A stretch of DNA of 64,000 bases from Plecoglossus altivelis (GCA_036571765.1 BROE01000020.1:9947461-10011460); one strand, 5' to 3'; counted from the stretch's first letter, positions 26,101 to 39,500 are shown. Notes: a model not told the origin generated them from the letters alone. Program-made: numbers and translations.

Positions 26101-29100
26101 TGCAAATCCATTAGAATTCTGTAACAGTTCTTCCTCTGCAGAGAGAGCAGTTTTACATCAGATATTAACTTGTCTATGTGTGCAGGAGAAGAAACCCTTT
26201 TGGGTACACAAGCCATTTGGTACAGTACTGTGCTGAGAACTGAGGAGGGTCGTCTATAAAGTAGGCAGCTTGAGATGCTATATAAACCTTCACCATTTAT
26301 CTAGTTTAGCAGTCCTCCAAGTCTGTGAGATGCAGTGCCGTCTCTGGAACATGTCTCAGACACATCTTATCACATGCTGTCTGAGTTTAACTAGTGAGCC
26401 AACATCTTCCTGTGGCGCTGACCTGTTCATGATGTAGTGTTTCAATGGAATGTCATGCAGTTCTGACGAGACACTGCTGACAATCTGTGTAAACGATCCG
26501 CTGTAAACGTTCCGCTGTAAACTGAGACCTTCTTCCATTATTGGTTCTGTCATAGCAGACCGCGGACTGATGGCAAACGTCCCATGTTGAAGCATGCCCG
26601 TGTGGAGGAGCCCATGCACCTAGCTGTAGTTGCGTGTGGGAACCGCCTGGATGAGACTCTCACAATGGTAAAGTCTGCCCTTCTATTCAGCATCAAGAAG
26701 ATCAAGTTTCACATCTTTGCAGAGGACCCCTTGGCCTCGCAGTTTGAGAAAGAGGTAAGTCTTTCCAGCGTGTTCTACTCTAGCGTCTTGGACAGCATTG
26801 GTCATGTATTTTGAACGTTCAAATGTTTTACAGCTCAGTGTTGGTTGACTTTGAGATCTGAGCCATTAAAACTCCCTCTGTTACTTGCTAGAACAACTCA
26901 TAAAAAATAGAACCCCTTTTGTGTCAAGGTTAGATTGTATCAACCAGACATTTGCATCACTGTTGCCATGCAGCATTTAAGTGTCCTCCTTTACCTAACG
27001 TACGTGCCAGTAATATGAAACCATTAAAACCTTTAGACGTTATACTGACGTTTCATGCATTCACGTCACGGTTTTTTAAAGTCCTTTGTTGACTTGTATG
27101 ATCTGTAAAGGAAAGCATGCAGCTAAACATTCTCGCATGCATGCTCTTAGAACTTCTCAAACTCTTTCATCCATGATGTAAGCAGGAAGTAAGAGCCAGT
27201 TTGGGTTCTGAAATGAGCAACATGTGTGTAGGATATAGCTATAGCCCCGACCCATGTTCAGCTTCAGTGCGATGAGACAGGTTTGGGGTTTAGCCACAAG
27301 CTATCCTCTTTGAACTCTTTACAGAGTCAGCACCGACCATGCTAAGTCCTCACACTCTGATCTGTCTCTTGGGGCCAAATTGCTAAATAATGTGAGCGAT
27401 TATGCAGGGCTTAAGCGTCTAACAGAGCAGAAAATCATAGGCTACAGTGGTACAGTTTAGGCTTTGAGAGAATACACCCCCCAGCCAGGACATGGAAGCA
27501 GGCCTTTCTGATACCAGCTTGTTTAGTTTCACTGTCTGGGAGTAAGACATGACTATATCAACAGCTGGCTGCAGTATGGTCTGTGCACAACACACCACTG
27601 CACTTATAGGCGTCATCGCTTTACAAGGACATTCTTACAAGTCATTTGTGTTTACACCATCGTTTAAACTAACGCCTGGAAGAAGAGTATCACGTATCAG
27701 CAGTTAACCTGTCCCTTTCAGTACTCTTTGATACACTATAAACTATTTCAAAGATGAGTTCTGTTTCTTTTCTTTTTTCTTAGAAAGGCTGAAAAAAGGG
27801 ACTTCCTTGATGCTGATTTCAACCCGTTGTGCTGTCTCTGCTAGATAATGAGGATGTTCAGGATCAAGTGCTGGCTAACAGTTTGTAGTTTCTCCTGCAG
27901 CTAAACCAATGGCCTCGTGCAGTCTCTGCCAGGTTCCAGTACAGTATCTATCCAATCACCTTCTCCGTGGGGAATGCAGAGGAGTGGAAGAAGCTTTTCA
28001 AGCCGTGTGCTGCCCAGAGGCTGTTTCTCCCCGTAAGACTGAATCTCCTCCCTGGTTTTCTTTCACAGTCACATGATCTGTACTGTATGTCACTGGTTCT
28101 TCTAGACTGTCAACTGTTTATGGAGACTACAGTATAGCACGAATGGAAAAATGTGCAGGTCCCAGTGAGGGATGTGATAATAATTTGGCAGTTCATTGTA
28201 CTACTGTGCATTTGGAGAACCAAAGTCTTAAACACTATATTGTATATTTCCATGGAAAGGCATTTCCAGGCTACAGGTAAAATAACCTTTTCTAAAAACC
28301 TGCCCCACTAGGTCATTCTTAAGGAAGTGGACAGCCTGTTGTACGTGGATACAGATGTGCTGTTTCTCAGGCCTATGGACACCATCTGGGCCTTCCTCAA
28401 GGCTTTCAACAGTACCCAGCTGGCAGCCATGGCCCCAGAACATGAGGTTCCTAAGATTGGCTGGTATAGCCGCTTCGCTCGCCACCCTTTCTACGGGGTC
28501 ACAGGGGTCAACTCTGGAGTCATGCTGATGAATCTCACCAGGATCCGGAGCACTTTGTTTGAAGTAAGAAATGGTCACAGCATGATCCTGACGAGGTTCA
28601 GACTGTAATAAGACTGTAGATCCATTGGTGCTTGATTAATCAAAGCACCGACAGAAAAAGATGAAGTGTGTCAACTATTGATCGGTTTGGTATTGGAGTG
28701 TAAAAAGTAGGACTATTGTTCAAAACGGCAATGTCAGCAGTATGTTTTGGGCCATTTTGTAGCCTAAATGTTTTTTAGGTCTCACAGTACCACATTGAAC
28801 CTTTTCTCCAAGTATTTAAAGTGAAGAAACTGTTTTGTATTTTCAAGCCACATCGCACAGTGTGTTGCATTTTTTTGCTGAAGGATGTAAAAACGAATCA
28901 ATACATCGATTGTTAATTTAAGGAAATAGAGTTGCTGATATTCTTCCACTCAAAGACTAAATCAAAGTAATCTTAGTTTATAATAATCCTGCAGTTGTTA
29001 CATAGAATTGTCCTCTCACTTTGACTGCACAAAATGAGTCACTTAATGGCACTTGGTCTTTGCAGACTGAGTTCAGAGTGGACTTTGATTGAAACTCTCT

Positions 29101-30551
29101 GATTGTCACACTTACATTCGCAGTCAGGCCTCAAATTTAGCAGCTCTCAAGAACTCACAGTAAGAGCAAAAAATGATAGCTTCTGTGCTCAGAATAGTCA
29201 ATTTGAAATGTAAATGGGCCTCCTTTGAAATCAGGTTGTGTAAGATGTATGAAGTGTCTAGTCTTGAGGCTGTGAAGATGAAAGGACCCCCTGTTTGTTT
29301 TGCAGAACAGCATGATCCCCGGTGGCTTGTCTTGGGAAAACCTCCTACACCCACTCTACCAAAAGTACAAGAACCACATCACATGGGGAGACCAAGACCT
29401 TCTCAACATCATATTTCATTACAACCCAGGTAGATAGTGCTTTTTTGTCTTGAGTCATGAGCAAGTGTTCTCAAATGGAGTACAGCTTCAGTGTGTGTGT
29501 GTTTTACTGTAGGTAATCTGTTAGCTTTTGGGAGTAGCAGATGCAGTCTCAGTCACAGGTGCAGTCTACAGACAGTGGTATTAAGTACTCAAAGCCATAA
29601 GCAGACTTGGCAGCTGCACTGCTTCTCCAACAACACTAATGGAACCTGTCCAATAAACAATTATCTCCTGAAGCAGACTCTGATGGGAGTGCCATGTGGA
29701 GGTAACAGTGGGCGGCTGTCTATGGAGTTTCTCCTCTATGGCACTAGTTCAGCTTTTAGCATGTCTGATCATTCTCCATATGTGCCTGCCCACATGGAAT
29801 GTTGAAAGCGTTACACTTTTGGTATTTCATCTTTCTATGCCAAGATTTAAGTTTCCTGGAATACAACCATCTCTTTGAATGTCTTTTGGACTTAAATAAA
29901 CTCAGAACACATGTTATTGAGGGTGTTTGATTGGTTTGTGTGTCATGCATTGTACTGTGTGTTTGCCACAGAGTGCCTCTACATATTTCCTTGCCAGTGG
30001 AACTACAGGCCCGATCACTGCATGTATGGGAGCAACTGCAAAGGGGCAGAAGATGAGGGTGTGTCTATTCTCCACGGGAACCGTGGCGTGTATCATGATG
30101 ATAAGCAGCCAGCATTTAAAGTAGTGTATGATGCAATACATGATGTAAGTATCCTGTGGGAATCTTACAAATGTGATCCAATCAATTTATTTGCCTTTGT
30201 CTCACTTGAGTCAAATCCAGAAATCACTGCAATATTGGCTCCCTCTGCTGTTTAGAGAAGCTTTTACTCACTGATATCATCAATTTTGATTTATGGTCAT
30301 TTCTCTGTATTCACAGTTCCATAAAGTGGTTGGAGTATTTATCGATCCCAATATATATTTCTGATTTACAGTTTCCCTTTGAAGACAACCTGTTCCAGTC
30401 ACTGTTCTATCCCCTCCAAACCAAGTTTCTGGAAACTGTCAACACTTTGTGCGGTCGACTTCCCCAGGTCTTCCTCAAACAGGTGGAGAAGACCATGCGG
30501 ATAATGTACGAAAAGAAAGTGGTCCATCGTGGAAAACCTCCACATAAATAA
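23181..30551 (+). CDS. gxylt2: Glucoside xylosyltransferase (GT8 family), GXYLT2 by synteny (7 exons, 444 aa)
   Basis: Coding join: 23181-23455, 26556-26754, 27901-28032, 28312-28563, 29306-29429, 29972-30144, 30372-30551. Phases agree and the frame ends at TAA. The protein is a type II membrane enzyme: a hydrophobic segment at about residues 6-22 (KIVVIAVCFGVFLLLYFF), a stem encoded by exon 1, then the GT8 catalytic domain from about residue 108 (MHLAVVACGNRLDETL). The DxD metal/UDP-sugar motif is DTD at about 215-217 (LLYVDTDVLF). TWGDQDLLNI and ILHGNRGVYHDDKQPAF are family blocks. Sequons occur at about Asn235 (NST) and Asn276 (NLT). GXYLTs add alpha-1,3-xylose to O-glucose on Notch EGF repeats in the secretory pathway. 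Human GXYLT1 and GXYLT2 are both about 440 aa. The N-terminus (MRVNCKIVV) recalls GXYLT1 and LDETLTM recalls GXYLT2, so the paralogue call rests on its position between shq1 and ppp4r2. Confidence 0.93.
23456..26555 (+). other. gxylt2: gxylt2 intron 1 (3.1 kb)
   Basis: It starts with donor gtaacg and ends at the tandem acceptor. It holds unique AT-rich sequence and a small ggatatg triplication near 25495-25518. No other gene was seen. Confidence 0.85.
26553..26558 (+). other. gxylt2: Tandem NAGNAG splice acceptor at gxylt2 exon 2
   Basis: The acceptor reads tagcag. Splicing after TAG starts exon 2 at 26556 and gives codons for Lys-Ser-Arg-Pro; splicing after CAG starts it at 26559 and gives Lys-Arg-Pro. 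Both keep the frame, so the two products differ by one residue in the stem region. Confidence 0.8.
26755..27900 (+). other. gxylt2: gxylt2 intron 2
   Basis: Between donor gtaagt and acceptor ctcctgcag. Nothing recognisable inside. Confidence 0.85.
28564..29305 (+). other. gxylt2: gxylt2 intron 4
   Basis: Between donor gtaaga and acceptor gttttgcag; AT-rich, no features recognised. Intron 5 (29430-29971) is likewise featureless apart from a short TG tract near 29493. Confidence 0.8.
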
Positions 30552-31610
30552 TTCCTAAATAGAGGAAATAGACTCTGACTTGGTTGACTACCAGGAGCTC
30601 ACAGGTTAACAATCTGATGACGTGACTGTGCATTTTGATAAATCAGAATGTGTCCACAACAATGTGCCGCTGGTCAAAGTGGCATTCCTGCTCTTAGGAA
30701 TGTTGGTTGTGGTCAAGATATAGCTGAATGTGGAAAGATAGGCATACAGTGCTGGTCAGTGATGCTGTGGAGTTTGCTTGTGTCATCCCCAATTTACTTG
30801 TAATATTCTGTTTTACTTTATGTGATGTGAAAAACGGTGGATTTTTTACTCAAACATGTTTTATCAAAAATAAGAACTTGGAGCTCAGGAGCTCAAGTGC
30901 TGGATGAGAATTTTAGGATGTTACATTTTTTAAACCAGTTTCGTTTTCTCTTTTGATTGTGCTTGCATTTGTCTGCCAGGAACATTGTCCTTGAGTTTCC
31001 TGCTAGTGGTTTCAAATGATCCTCTCTCTGCCTTAGGGAAGCTGTGAATTAAGCTTTTGTCAGACAAAGCCAATTTTCAACTTTATTACAGTTTCATGGA
31101 GTCACACTTCTGAAATAGTTTTGTTACCAGGCAGATCATGTTTTTATTATTCCTAATGGTGCAAATTTCACACCAACAAATTACGTCAAATGTGGAAATA
31201 CATGGATATGCTCATTGAGGACTTATTCCAGGTTTTCTGCCAAATGCCAGTATCAGTATTGAATATGATCATCAAGCAAAGTAACTAACAGCTAAAGGGG
31301 TGGTCACATTTAGGCTTCTCATGCCAGGGTAGTGACTTATGTTGATTATTATTTTAAACAATGTTTGGAACAACCTAAGGAAAATCTGTGATGTCTTCAA
31401 AACTTCAGAGTAAATGTATGTATGGCCTATCTTCGTTATATAAAAAAAAAAGTTTTGTACAACAATCTCATTAAGCAATTTATAGGCTATGGATCATTCA
31501 TTTGTGTTCATTTTACTAGTGTGAATTTAGTCTGTCAGTTATCAGAGATACACATCAAAATAAGAAACTGGAAATATTTGTTTCTGAATAAAGGAAAAGC
31601 AAATATGCTG
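30552..31610 (+). other. gxylt2: gxylt2 3' UTR, approximate end
   Basis: The first AATAAA after the stop codon is at 31587-31592. The end shown is an estimate of cleavage 15-20 nt further on. This leaves only about 0.4 kb before the ppp4r2 ATG, so the two genes are tightly tandem. Confidence 0.55.
31587..31592 (+). terminator. Candidate gxylt2 poly(A) signal AATAAA
   Basis: Only canonical hexamer on the plus strand between the gxylt2 stop and the ppp4r2 start. There is no strong GU-rich element directly after it, so it remains a candidate. Confidence 0.5.
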
Positions 31611-31749
31611 TAATTTGATTATTTCTGCATCATGGCTATATGGCTAGTGAATCGACGGATACAACCTAATAGGCTTTTTATTTGCATGTTATCCCGTATT
31701 ATCAAATCTGACTGCGTAATTAATCACATCTATTCACTAAGCTTTTCGT

Positions 31750-31992
31750 CGGTCGACATATGACAAGTCTAGTCATTCAGATTGCTAACCAGGTAATTTT
31801 GACACGATAAAAACTATCTCGCTGCATTATTCGATTGACTGGTTGCCGACAGTCAGGGTCTGACCTCACAAGCGCCATATTAAAAATGCTGCTTCTCTCT
31901 TCACTTTTGTGTTTAGAGCGCTGCCTGCCTCCAGTTTGCGTGCCTCTAGCTAGCTAGCTGGATTCAAGAGATTGACAGAGGGCAACGACATA
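31750..31992 (+). promoter_or_regulatory. ppp4r2: ppp4r2 promoter and 5' UTR region
   Basis: It lies immediately 5' of the ATG at 31993. It contains gcgccatatt near 31871, a YY1-like core, followed by a pyrimidine-rich run that could hold the start site. No TATA box in a good position. Position-based inference. Confidence 0.4.
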
Positions 31993-34900
31993 ATGGAAGT
32001 TGACTCAATCCAAGAAGCTCTAAAAGGTCTGGTTCGGCTTCATGATAATATATACGCATCGTAAAATACGAGGAGTTATTTTGTATTCAGAGGAAAGTTA
32101 TTGGTAGGCTATAATGCCAAAATGTGTTGAATGTGTGTAGCTAGGCTTACCTAGCTACCTACTAGCTATCCTTCCTGCCTTGCCGGTTGATGTAACTAGG
32201 TAGCCTAGCTAAGTAACACGGGTAATTAGTTGTCTGGCTCACTAGGTAACGTTAACCGTGATGAGAGGTAACGCCAGCATTACTGCATCTAGGTGAATAT
32301 TCTAGTAACGTTAGTAGGATATCTATCTATTGTGATTCCAAACTGCTTCCCAGCTAAGTATGCTACTCCATCTAGCTAGCAATGCCATTTTTAGCTAGGC
32401 TAAGTTGGCTAACGTAGGCTAAGGGACGTTAGCTAGCTAGCTCTAGCTATTATGTCAATAATTTGTGATGCTAGTCAGCTTGCGTAGTTGTATTCTTGAT
32501 AAAGTATGTCTGTAATGAATCCTTACTAGCTCAATTAGAAAGCATTGTTCAATTTTAGTCACCAAGCTAACTAACTTGAAGTCAGGTGCCAGTGTTGCTG
32601 TAATAGTAAGTTAACGTAGTTCAAATATCTTGCATTTTGTTACAACAACATCCCTTAGGCCTGATAGCCAACTACAAGTTGTTAGCAGACAATCGTGGTT
32701 GGCTTCATTTTGTCAGCAGGGTAGGACTAACAAGTAAATCAGCACTGTTGAAGTATCTAGCTCTACATTATGGTTCATGCAGAAGGATTTTCAGCGTTAC
32801 GTTGCTTTCATTTGGAAGACTGCATCCTCTTCTTTTTTTATCCAGCAGCTTATGACAATACTTTGTGTCTCAACAGACTTTGAGAAGAAAGGGAAAAAGG
32901 AGCTGTCTCCTTCTTTGGACCAGTTTTTGTGTCATGTTGCCAAAACTGGAGAGACCATGTGAGTGGCATCTAGATCCTAAATCTTTGTCTAGATAGATAC
33001 CAAGACAGTTTATTACTGTTCTACTGTCCACCTCCTGATGATGTCAGAGCCACATTGGACAACAATCTTCTACAAAGTCAATTAGCACTTGAAAGAATTG
33101 ACCTGTGTAATGTCTGTGGAATCATGGGGTAAATAAGTAAGGTCATGTAATCTGTCAGCTAATAGTTCAGAATATTGATAAAACCAAAAGCATTTAAAAG
33201 TTGTATGTATTGGGTTAGGTTATTGTAAATGTTATTTAGGTTCTTGTATATCAACCAACTATTAAAATTTTGACTTGTGACTTGGGTGTTATTGTCGTAG
33301 GGTTCAGTGGTCTCAGTTCAAAAGCTACTTCGTCTTCAAACTGGAGAAAGTTATGGATGACTTCAAAGCTTCAGCACCGGAGCAACGAGGTCCTGCCAAT
33401 TCTAATGTGGAGTCCATTCCATTTGAAGACATGAAGGAAAGAATATTGAAAATTGTCAATGGCTACAATGGGTAAATGAGAAAGCCAACCATTAAAATAA
33501 AATGAACTAGGAATTTCAATAAGTTTTAGGCAAACCTCGTGTTTACAGCGTGTTCTATCGTCTAAAAATGTCAGTTGTCTTTACACAATGGCGCCATCTT
33601 CAGACCACACAATGCTCCACATCTTTAGGGCGTCATGTCAATTTAATTCTTATCCAAGATCTGTATTGTTTCACATGAACTTTTGTCTGGACTGCCTTTT
33701 AGAATTCCTTTCACCATCCAGCGCCTGTGTGAGCTGCTGACTGAGCCCAAGAGGAACTACACAGGAACTGAGAAGTTTCTCAGGGGGGTGGAGAAGGTGA
33801 GGGCTGGTCCTAGTCTTCATTTCATATTGAACTCTTTTTATCCCGTTTTCGAAAGTCCGCTTTTTAAAGATTCTTCAATGACATGCATTTTATTTATCTC
33901 CAAAGAATGTAATGGTTGTCAGCTGTGTGCATCCTACCTCAGAGTAAGAGTCACATTTTTTTAATATTATGCACATTTTAAAGTACAGTGTATTACTGAT
34001 TTGTATATCTCCTACTGAACCAAAAGCAGTATTACATATTCTTTCCTTCCTTACAAAGGAAAAATGGGTGCAGTGGTTTAAACAGAATGAATGGAGTTAT
34101 GCTGCCTGGGAACACATCTGCATTTACAGAGAGGTAATGTTGAGGTCCAGTGATTGATTCTAAATCTTACGTTTGAAATATTATATCCATCATTTCCAAA
34201 ATAGAAATGCAATATTTACTTAATGGTTTCTGTAGGAGGACGTTAGAATGTCTTGTGTGATCTCCCTGTCAGGAAAGTGAACGGTCCAGGGACTCTTAGG
34301 CTTCTGAGCAGACCAAAGCTCTCCCTCGCCAGCTCGGCTGCAACCAACGGCCTCCCAGACAGCACAGAAAACAAGGACTCTACAACAGAGCAGGGACACA
34401 GCACAGCCCCCAGGTAGTCGCATGATACTCATAGTTAACGTGACTGTGCCCCATATCAACGTGTGTGATAAACCTCAGTGTTTTGTGAACTCCCCCTCCC
34501 CATCTCACTTGTCAGCGAGGTGTCAGCGACGGCAGGTGCCCTTGGGAGCTCTGTGAAGAACAAACACAACGTCGACGAAGAGGAGGAGGACATGGAGGCT
34601 GAGCAGCACGATGTGAAGAGGCTGAAGTTCAACAAGGAGGAGGAGGAGGATGAGGAGGAGGACGAAGAGGAGGATGAGGAGGAAGAGGAGCAGGAAGTGG
34701 ACCCTCTCAGGACCCCACATGCAGACAGCCTATCGGAGGAGGCCGAGTCCATGGTCCAGGAGAAGGAGGAGCACGAGGAGCAGGACGAGGATGACGATAA
34801 CGAGGCTGCTGCCATCTCAGCAGGAACTTGTGATGACCAAGGTAGGACTGCTGTCATCCTTTTTCTATGACGTCATCATGAATGGGACGTTTTGTTCTTT

Positions 34901-35361
34901 CAATTCATGTGTTTAAATCTCCTAAGCTTGAGAAGCTATATTTGTGTGCAAGCATTGTGATCGTTGTTCTATCCACTTTCTTCCCTTTTTAATCTCTTTT
35001 GTCTCTCCAACTGCCAGAGCCATCGAGCACCCAATCGGAGGTGTCGGCAGGGCCAGGGCAGGGCGGGGGTCCGGAGGAGCTGTCTGAGAGGGAGGTCCCC
35101 TGCGGCTCCCAGGAGGAGGCTAGTGACATGGACCAGTCAGAGCAGCAGGCCCCTGCTGGTGTCCTTGAAAGCCCTGAGGCCAGCAGTGAAAACAGTGACC
35201 CTGTCAGCAGCAGTGGTAGCAGTAGTCACTTTGAGGAGACGCCAAGTGAAGAGGCAGTTCCTTCCCCCTCCAGCAGTACACCTGAGCCACCCACAGAGGG
35301 CGCCATGGAGAGTGGCAGTGTGGACACAGGGACCAGTGACGAACCTATGGAGCAGGATTAG
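31993..35361 (+). CDS. ppp4r2: Protein phosphatase 4 regulatory subunit 2 (9 exons, 434 aa)
   Basis: Coding join: 31993-32026, 32877-32958, 33301-33471, 33703-33796, 33906-33943, 34059-34133, 34273-34413, 34516-34841, 35018-35361. Every junction is GT-AG and the frame closes at TAG. The N-terminal PPP4R2 domain includes [34 protein letters not shown] and [19 protein letters not shown]. The middle carries [12 protein letters not shown] and EVKRL-like ([12 protein letters not shown]) blocks. Exon 8 encodes a long Glu/Asp-rich run (codons around 34630-34700), and the protein ends in the conserved DEPMEQD. Human PPP4R2 is about 417 aa. The subunit binds catalytic PPP4C with PPP4R3 and acts in DNA-damage dephosphorylation (gamma-H2AX), centrosome function and snRNP-related roles. 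The acidic exon is a little longer than in mammals; otherwise it is ordinary. Confidence 0.98.
32027..32876 (+). other. ppp4r2: ppp4r2 intron 1
   Basis: Donor gtctgg is weaker than the rest, but the phase (AAA G|AC) joins Lys-Asp as in the family. The intron has many CTAG/GCTAGCTAG tetranucleotide clusters (about 32120-32450). Intron 2 (32959-33300) has nothing notable. Confidence 0.8.
34622..34702 (+). repeat. Acidic GAG/GAA/GAT coding repeat in ppp4r2 exon 8
   Basis: Imperfect purine-rich trinucleotide repeat coding for a Glu/Asp run in the C-terminal half of Ppp4r2. The opposite strand is open as serine- or leucine-rich frames purely because of this repeat. Confidence 0.9.
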
Positions 35362-36530
35362 CAGGATTCCTGGATCATTTGTGACCATAAGACTCCAATT
35401 CTTCAGTCCAGCTTGACTAGCGCCAAGGGCATCACACCTAGCCCTCTAGATACTGAACGCCTTGTCTTACTTTTGGACACTCCTCTAAATGGCCACCTGG
35501 CACTGATTTGGACAAACTGTTTCATTTTGAATTGAAGGCCTGTTTTCTTTTTCTTCCCTTTTTTCCCCCCTCAACTGGAATATATATATATATATGTGTG
35601 TGTATATATATTTTTGTTTAGTTTTTCTACCCTCTGCATTTCATTGAAGGCTTGTGGCCTGCAACAGGGTTTGTTTCAGCCTTGGTCAATCATTGGAGGG
35701 GTAGACGTACTGATTCAGAAGATGTATATCTGCACCCCCCTTGCTCTATAAGGGCATTAGACAGAAACGTAGGAAGCTGTTAGTTGTGTACCCAGAGTCA
35801 CAGTCCTGTCTGTCTGTGGGCTCCTAGCAGCACTGACATGTCATGGTTGGAACAAGGACAGACCGGCCACATGTTCACACGGTCCACATGTGACTGCAGC
35901 TTAAGGCTCAGCACTCCCATACCACTATTGCTCTGCTCAACTGCCATCCTGGCTGTCGAGGAAGATTTCTTTGTTTCTTTGATAATATCCATCTCATTGG
36001 GAGAGTTGAAGAGTTTTGAAGTCGTTTTCTCCGTATGTGTCCTTATTCTCCTTTTGAAAACAAATTTGTTGTCTTTATGATACACTACCAACTCCACTGA
36101 AAAGTTGCTACGACATGGTACTTTTACCGTGTAGAGGACACCAGATTTATATCATTTTGGGTGCGATGAACAACCCTAATTTATACGATCATTTCAAGTT
36201 TATTTTTTAGTATGCTTTCGGCAGTCTGTTAGGTTCCCAAACCAGCTGTAAGTACAAAGACCTTCTGCTTTGTATTGTGATGTCACCATGTTGTCTCACT
36301 GACAGATCTTCAGTCACTGGTTACCAGCTCCACACCTGGTTCAGCTCTACTTTTTGATATTTAGAATTTTAAATTTCTGTAAAGTAGATTTTTGTAGATT
36401 GTAATACAGTATGTGTTCACTGCCTTTGTGAAACCATATATAATGTATAATTTCTGTGTATACTCTGAATGCTTTTGCTTTCAATGCAGTATTCAGATAA
36501 AGCAATAAATGTTTTAACATTTGTGTATTT
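35362..36530 (+). other. ppp4r2: ppp4r2 3' UTR
   Basis: It runs from the stop codon to just after AATAAA at 36504. It includes a TA/TG dinucleotide tract at about 35580-35611. The gtgtatttgtgtggctgt following the hexamer is a good GU-rich downstream element. Confidence 0.75.
36504..36509 (+). terminator. ppp4r2 poly(A) signal AATAAA
   Basis: Canonical hexamer 1.1 kb after the stop, followed by a GU-rich element within 30 nt. Confidence 0.8.
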
Positions 36531-39500
36531 GTGTGGCTGTCATTTCTTACTTCATAGATTTGTTGATATTTCACAGCTTTGACTGGAAAGGGCGTGCTGT
36601 TTAACATCTCTTATGCAATGACCCCCAAAACACCTCTTGATACTGGCTCATCTGTAAACCAAACATGCACTTACAGTGCTAGGAAAATGACACTTGAGAC
36701 AGTTTGCCTTCTGAAATCAAGGGGCAGTTTTTATGTTTTCCATAAAGAATTTGAATTCTTCCAACGCTTTATCTTAACACAGAAAGAGAAGTAAGCTGGT
36801 AGATCTGGTCATATGAAGTGCAACTTGTCTGTCTCTTAGCTGCTGAATATGCCTGGACTCTCAAAGGAAATAAAAAGTGGATTGTGTAAATCCGAAAAGC
36901 GCAGTTCTGCTGGAGGCAGCGTTTTAAGAGTAGTCTTTGAAACACGTCCCCAGGGAAATAAATGCCAGGCTGACAGGGGAATAAAGAGCAGCTTGAAATC
37001 AAATGAGCCATAATTTGATCCCTGCTCCATGAATGGCTTGGTTGTTATAGAGAGAGCACTGGTGACTTCAAAGTTTCACACAGGCTTTCTCCGTGAGGTT
37101 CGTCATGTTCCCACTGAAATCTGTCCTCGCTGTTGCTGCCCTCCGATAACAGGATGAAACGTATGGTTCATCACGCCAATTTATCAGTTGTCATAATACA
37201 ATAAATACATTTGGCGTTTACAGCTCAGCTCACTGATTTCAAAAGTAAACAACAGCTTGCCACGTAACACAGGCATATGTAGTCTTGGGTGCACCTCATT
37301 ACTATGTGAAAAACATTTGCATGCTTGTCTTTGATATTGACACACCATTGGTGTAGCTCAGGGGGTCTGGGTTCATTAGACAGGGATAAAGGGATGAAGA
37401 AGGTAAACACCAGTGAACTCTGTCACACCTTAAAGAGCTGCTTCCTCAGCCATGGGGCTCTGTGTCGCACAGTACAAACTTCATAAAGGCAATGTTAGGT
37501 ATGCTGACGTACAAATTATCACAGCCTCTCTTTTTTTGCAAGCCAAGATTTTGTGCAGCCACATTTTGCAAACTTTTCTTGATCATAACAAACCTTTCTT
37601 GATCAGATTTCTTGACAGAAGAAAATGTAAGAAGTAATGCAGGGTCTTTGCTCCATGTTTTTCTAACATAGCTTGTAAATTAGATATTGTTTGGCATTTC
37701 TTGGCTTCAGCTCATACTGAGATTAAATAGAAATTCAGCATGCCACTAATTGCACATCACAAGCCAATCACTGGTGCCAACTTCTACTTGACGTTCGGCT
37801 GTGGTTAAATCCATTGAGATCTGTGTGCTTAAGATTTGCAACAGGCTTAGAATTCAGGCTTCTTAGAATGCCTGCTTTTCTGAAGCATTTTTTTTATGAA
37901 AATGACCTTGTGTGATAGATGTTATTCATTGTCCCACACAGTCACTTCCAAAAGCGAACATTTCAAGGACATCAGATATGGTGGATTCACACATTTTCAC
38001 ACATTTTCTAAAATCCTCAAGTGCTCTCCTTCAAGTGAACATTTCTAAAACATTACTCGGTTTCGGTTTTGGAAGAAAAACTGCTGTTATCTGCTACCCA
38101 CACCAGTGTTTCTTTGAAGATTAAATGAACCTGTTCTCACATAGCACAACACTCCTGGGTTCTAAACCTTTCAGTCTATTGGGCCCAATAGAAAGAGGAA
38201 AACCATTCATGCTTTCCTCAAAATATTTTAAACATTTTCGTTTGAACCTGGACTGAGTTTAGATCTCCATATTGAAAGTGATCAGGTTTTTATACATAAG
38301 TTATAGGTTAGTCTAAGAAAGTGAGCAGTTCAGCAACATTTAGGAAGAGAGTGTTGGTACAGGTACATCAGGTCCTTTGACTGGATAGAGTTAGATCAGT
38401 TTGTGAGCACGATCCTTACTGGTAGGACCTTACATCACTACATGCAATCTCTTTATCACCCAATAGAGGGTACTGTTCAGTTTCCGTGTGAGACCACAAG
38501 ATAATCTTGTCTTGATATTAGGATGCCAAGTGGTTGCCTATTGCCAAAGATATTTGGCATGTTCCACGTACTATCGCACATTCGCTCCTGGATCACCATC
38601 TCAGAGACTTTCTAACCTCTGATGATTTTTTCCAAGGCAGGGCACAGATAGAACGCTGCAATGTTCACACTCAAATCAGTCAGAGCCTTAAACATCTAAA
38701 CTGTGAATAAACTGCTGATGGCAGTTTATTTTCTACACTGAGCCCTTACATTAGTACTTCAGCATGTATGAACAGTGAGATATGAGAGATTAAAAAAAAA
38801 AAAAACTTGTGTACAAAATCCAATGTGTCGGTCTGAAACTCTTTTTGGCATGTTTGTGTGTCTCATTGGCAAAGTAGAAGGTGAAGATCTGAAGTGTTTG
38901 TTGGCCAATGTCAAGTTCCATTGTCTGGCATGCAGCAAGGTCAAACATTCGACACCATTGTGATAGATGACAGGCATTACTTGTGGGCAGGCCCAGTGCA
39001 CTTGGCCTGTACACAGACAGAAAGGACGCGATGGAAGAGCTTGTTTTTGTCCTCTGTAAGCCGAGGGATACTGATCAGGGCTCCAGACATTCAACTTTAC
39101 GACTTCACTAGAGCCAACTCTCAGTCAGGAGGCAGTGCTAAATATGCAGAAATGCTCAGAGAGGGAGTGGATGTTTGGGTTGGTCTTACTGTGGGGGTGT
39201 GACTTCAAGCCGGCGCCATGCTCAGATTACTGTTGTTTGAGTTGCCACTTACCTGTCAGACTGGCATCACTGGTATCAATACCATAGACATCATGTTGAA
39301 GGACTTAACCAAAAGTTAATTTACAAAGACTCAAAAAGAGAAAGGAAGAAATGACTGTCTGAAATCATGTTAATTAATTTACAGTAAATATGAATTACTG
39401 TATGTTCATTATTAATATTGATACCAGGTTATGAACCATGTGGCCAGGATAATCCCGCATGAGGGAATATGTTGTGCAGTCTTAACTTATTCACAAAATA

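Noticed and set aside
32120..32450. CTAGCTAG tetranucleotide clusters in ppp4r2 intron 1
   Set aside because: Short scattered simple sequence, common in fish introns; no larger structure.
34456..34857. Minus-strand serine-rich frame of 133 residues
   Set aside because: Antisense shadow of the acidic ppp4r2 exon 8.
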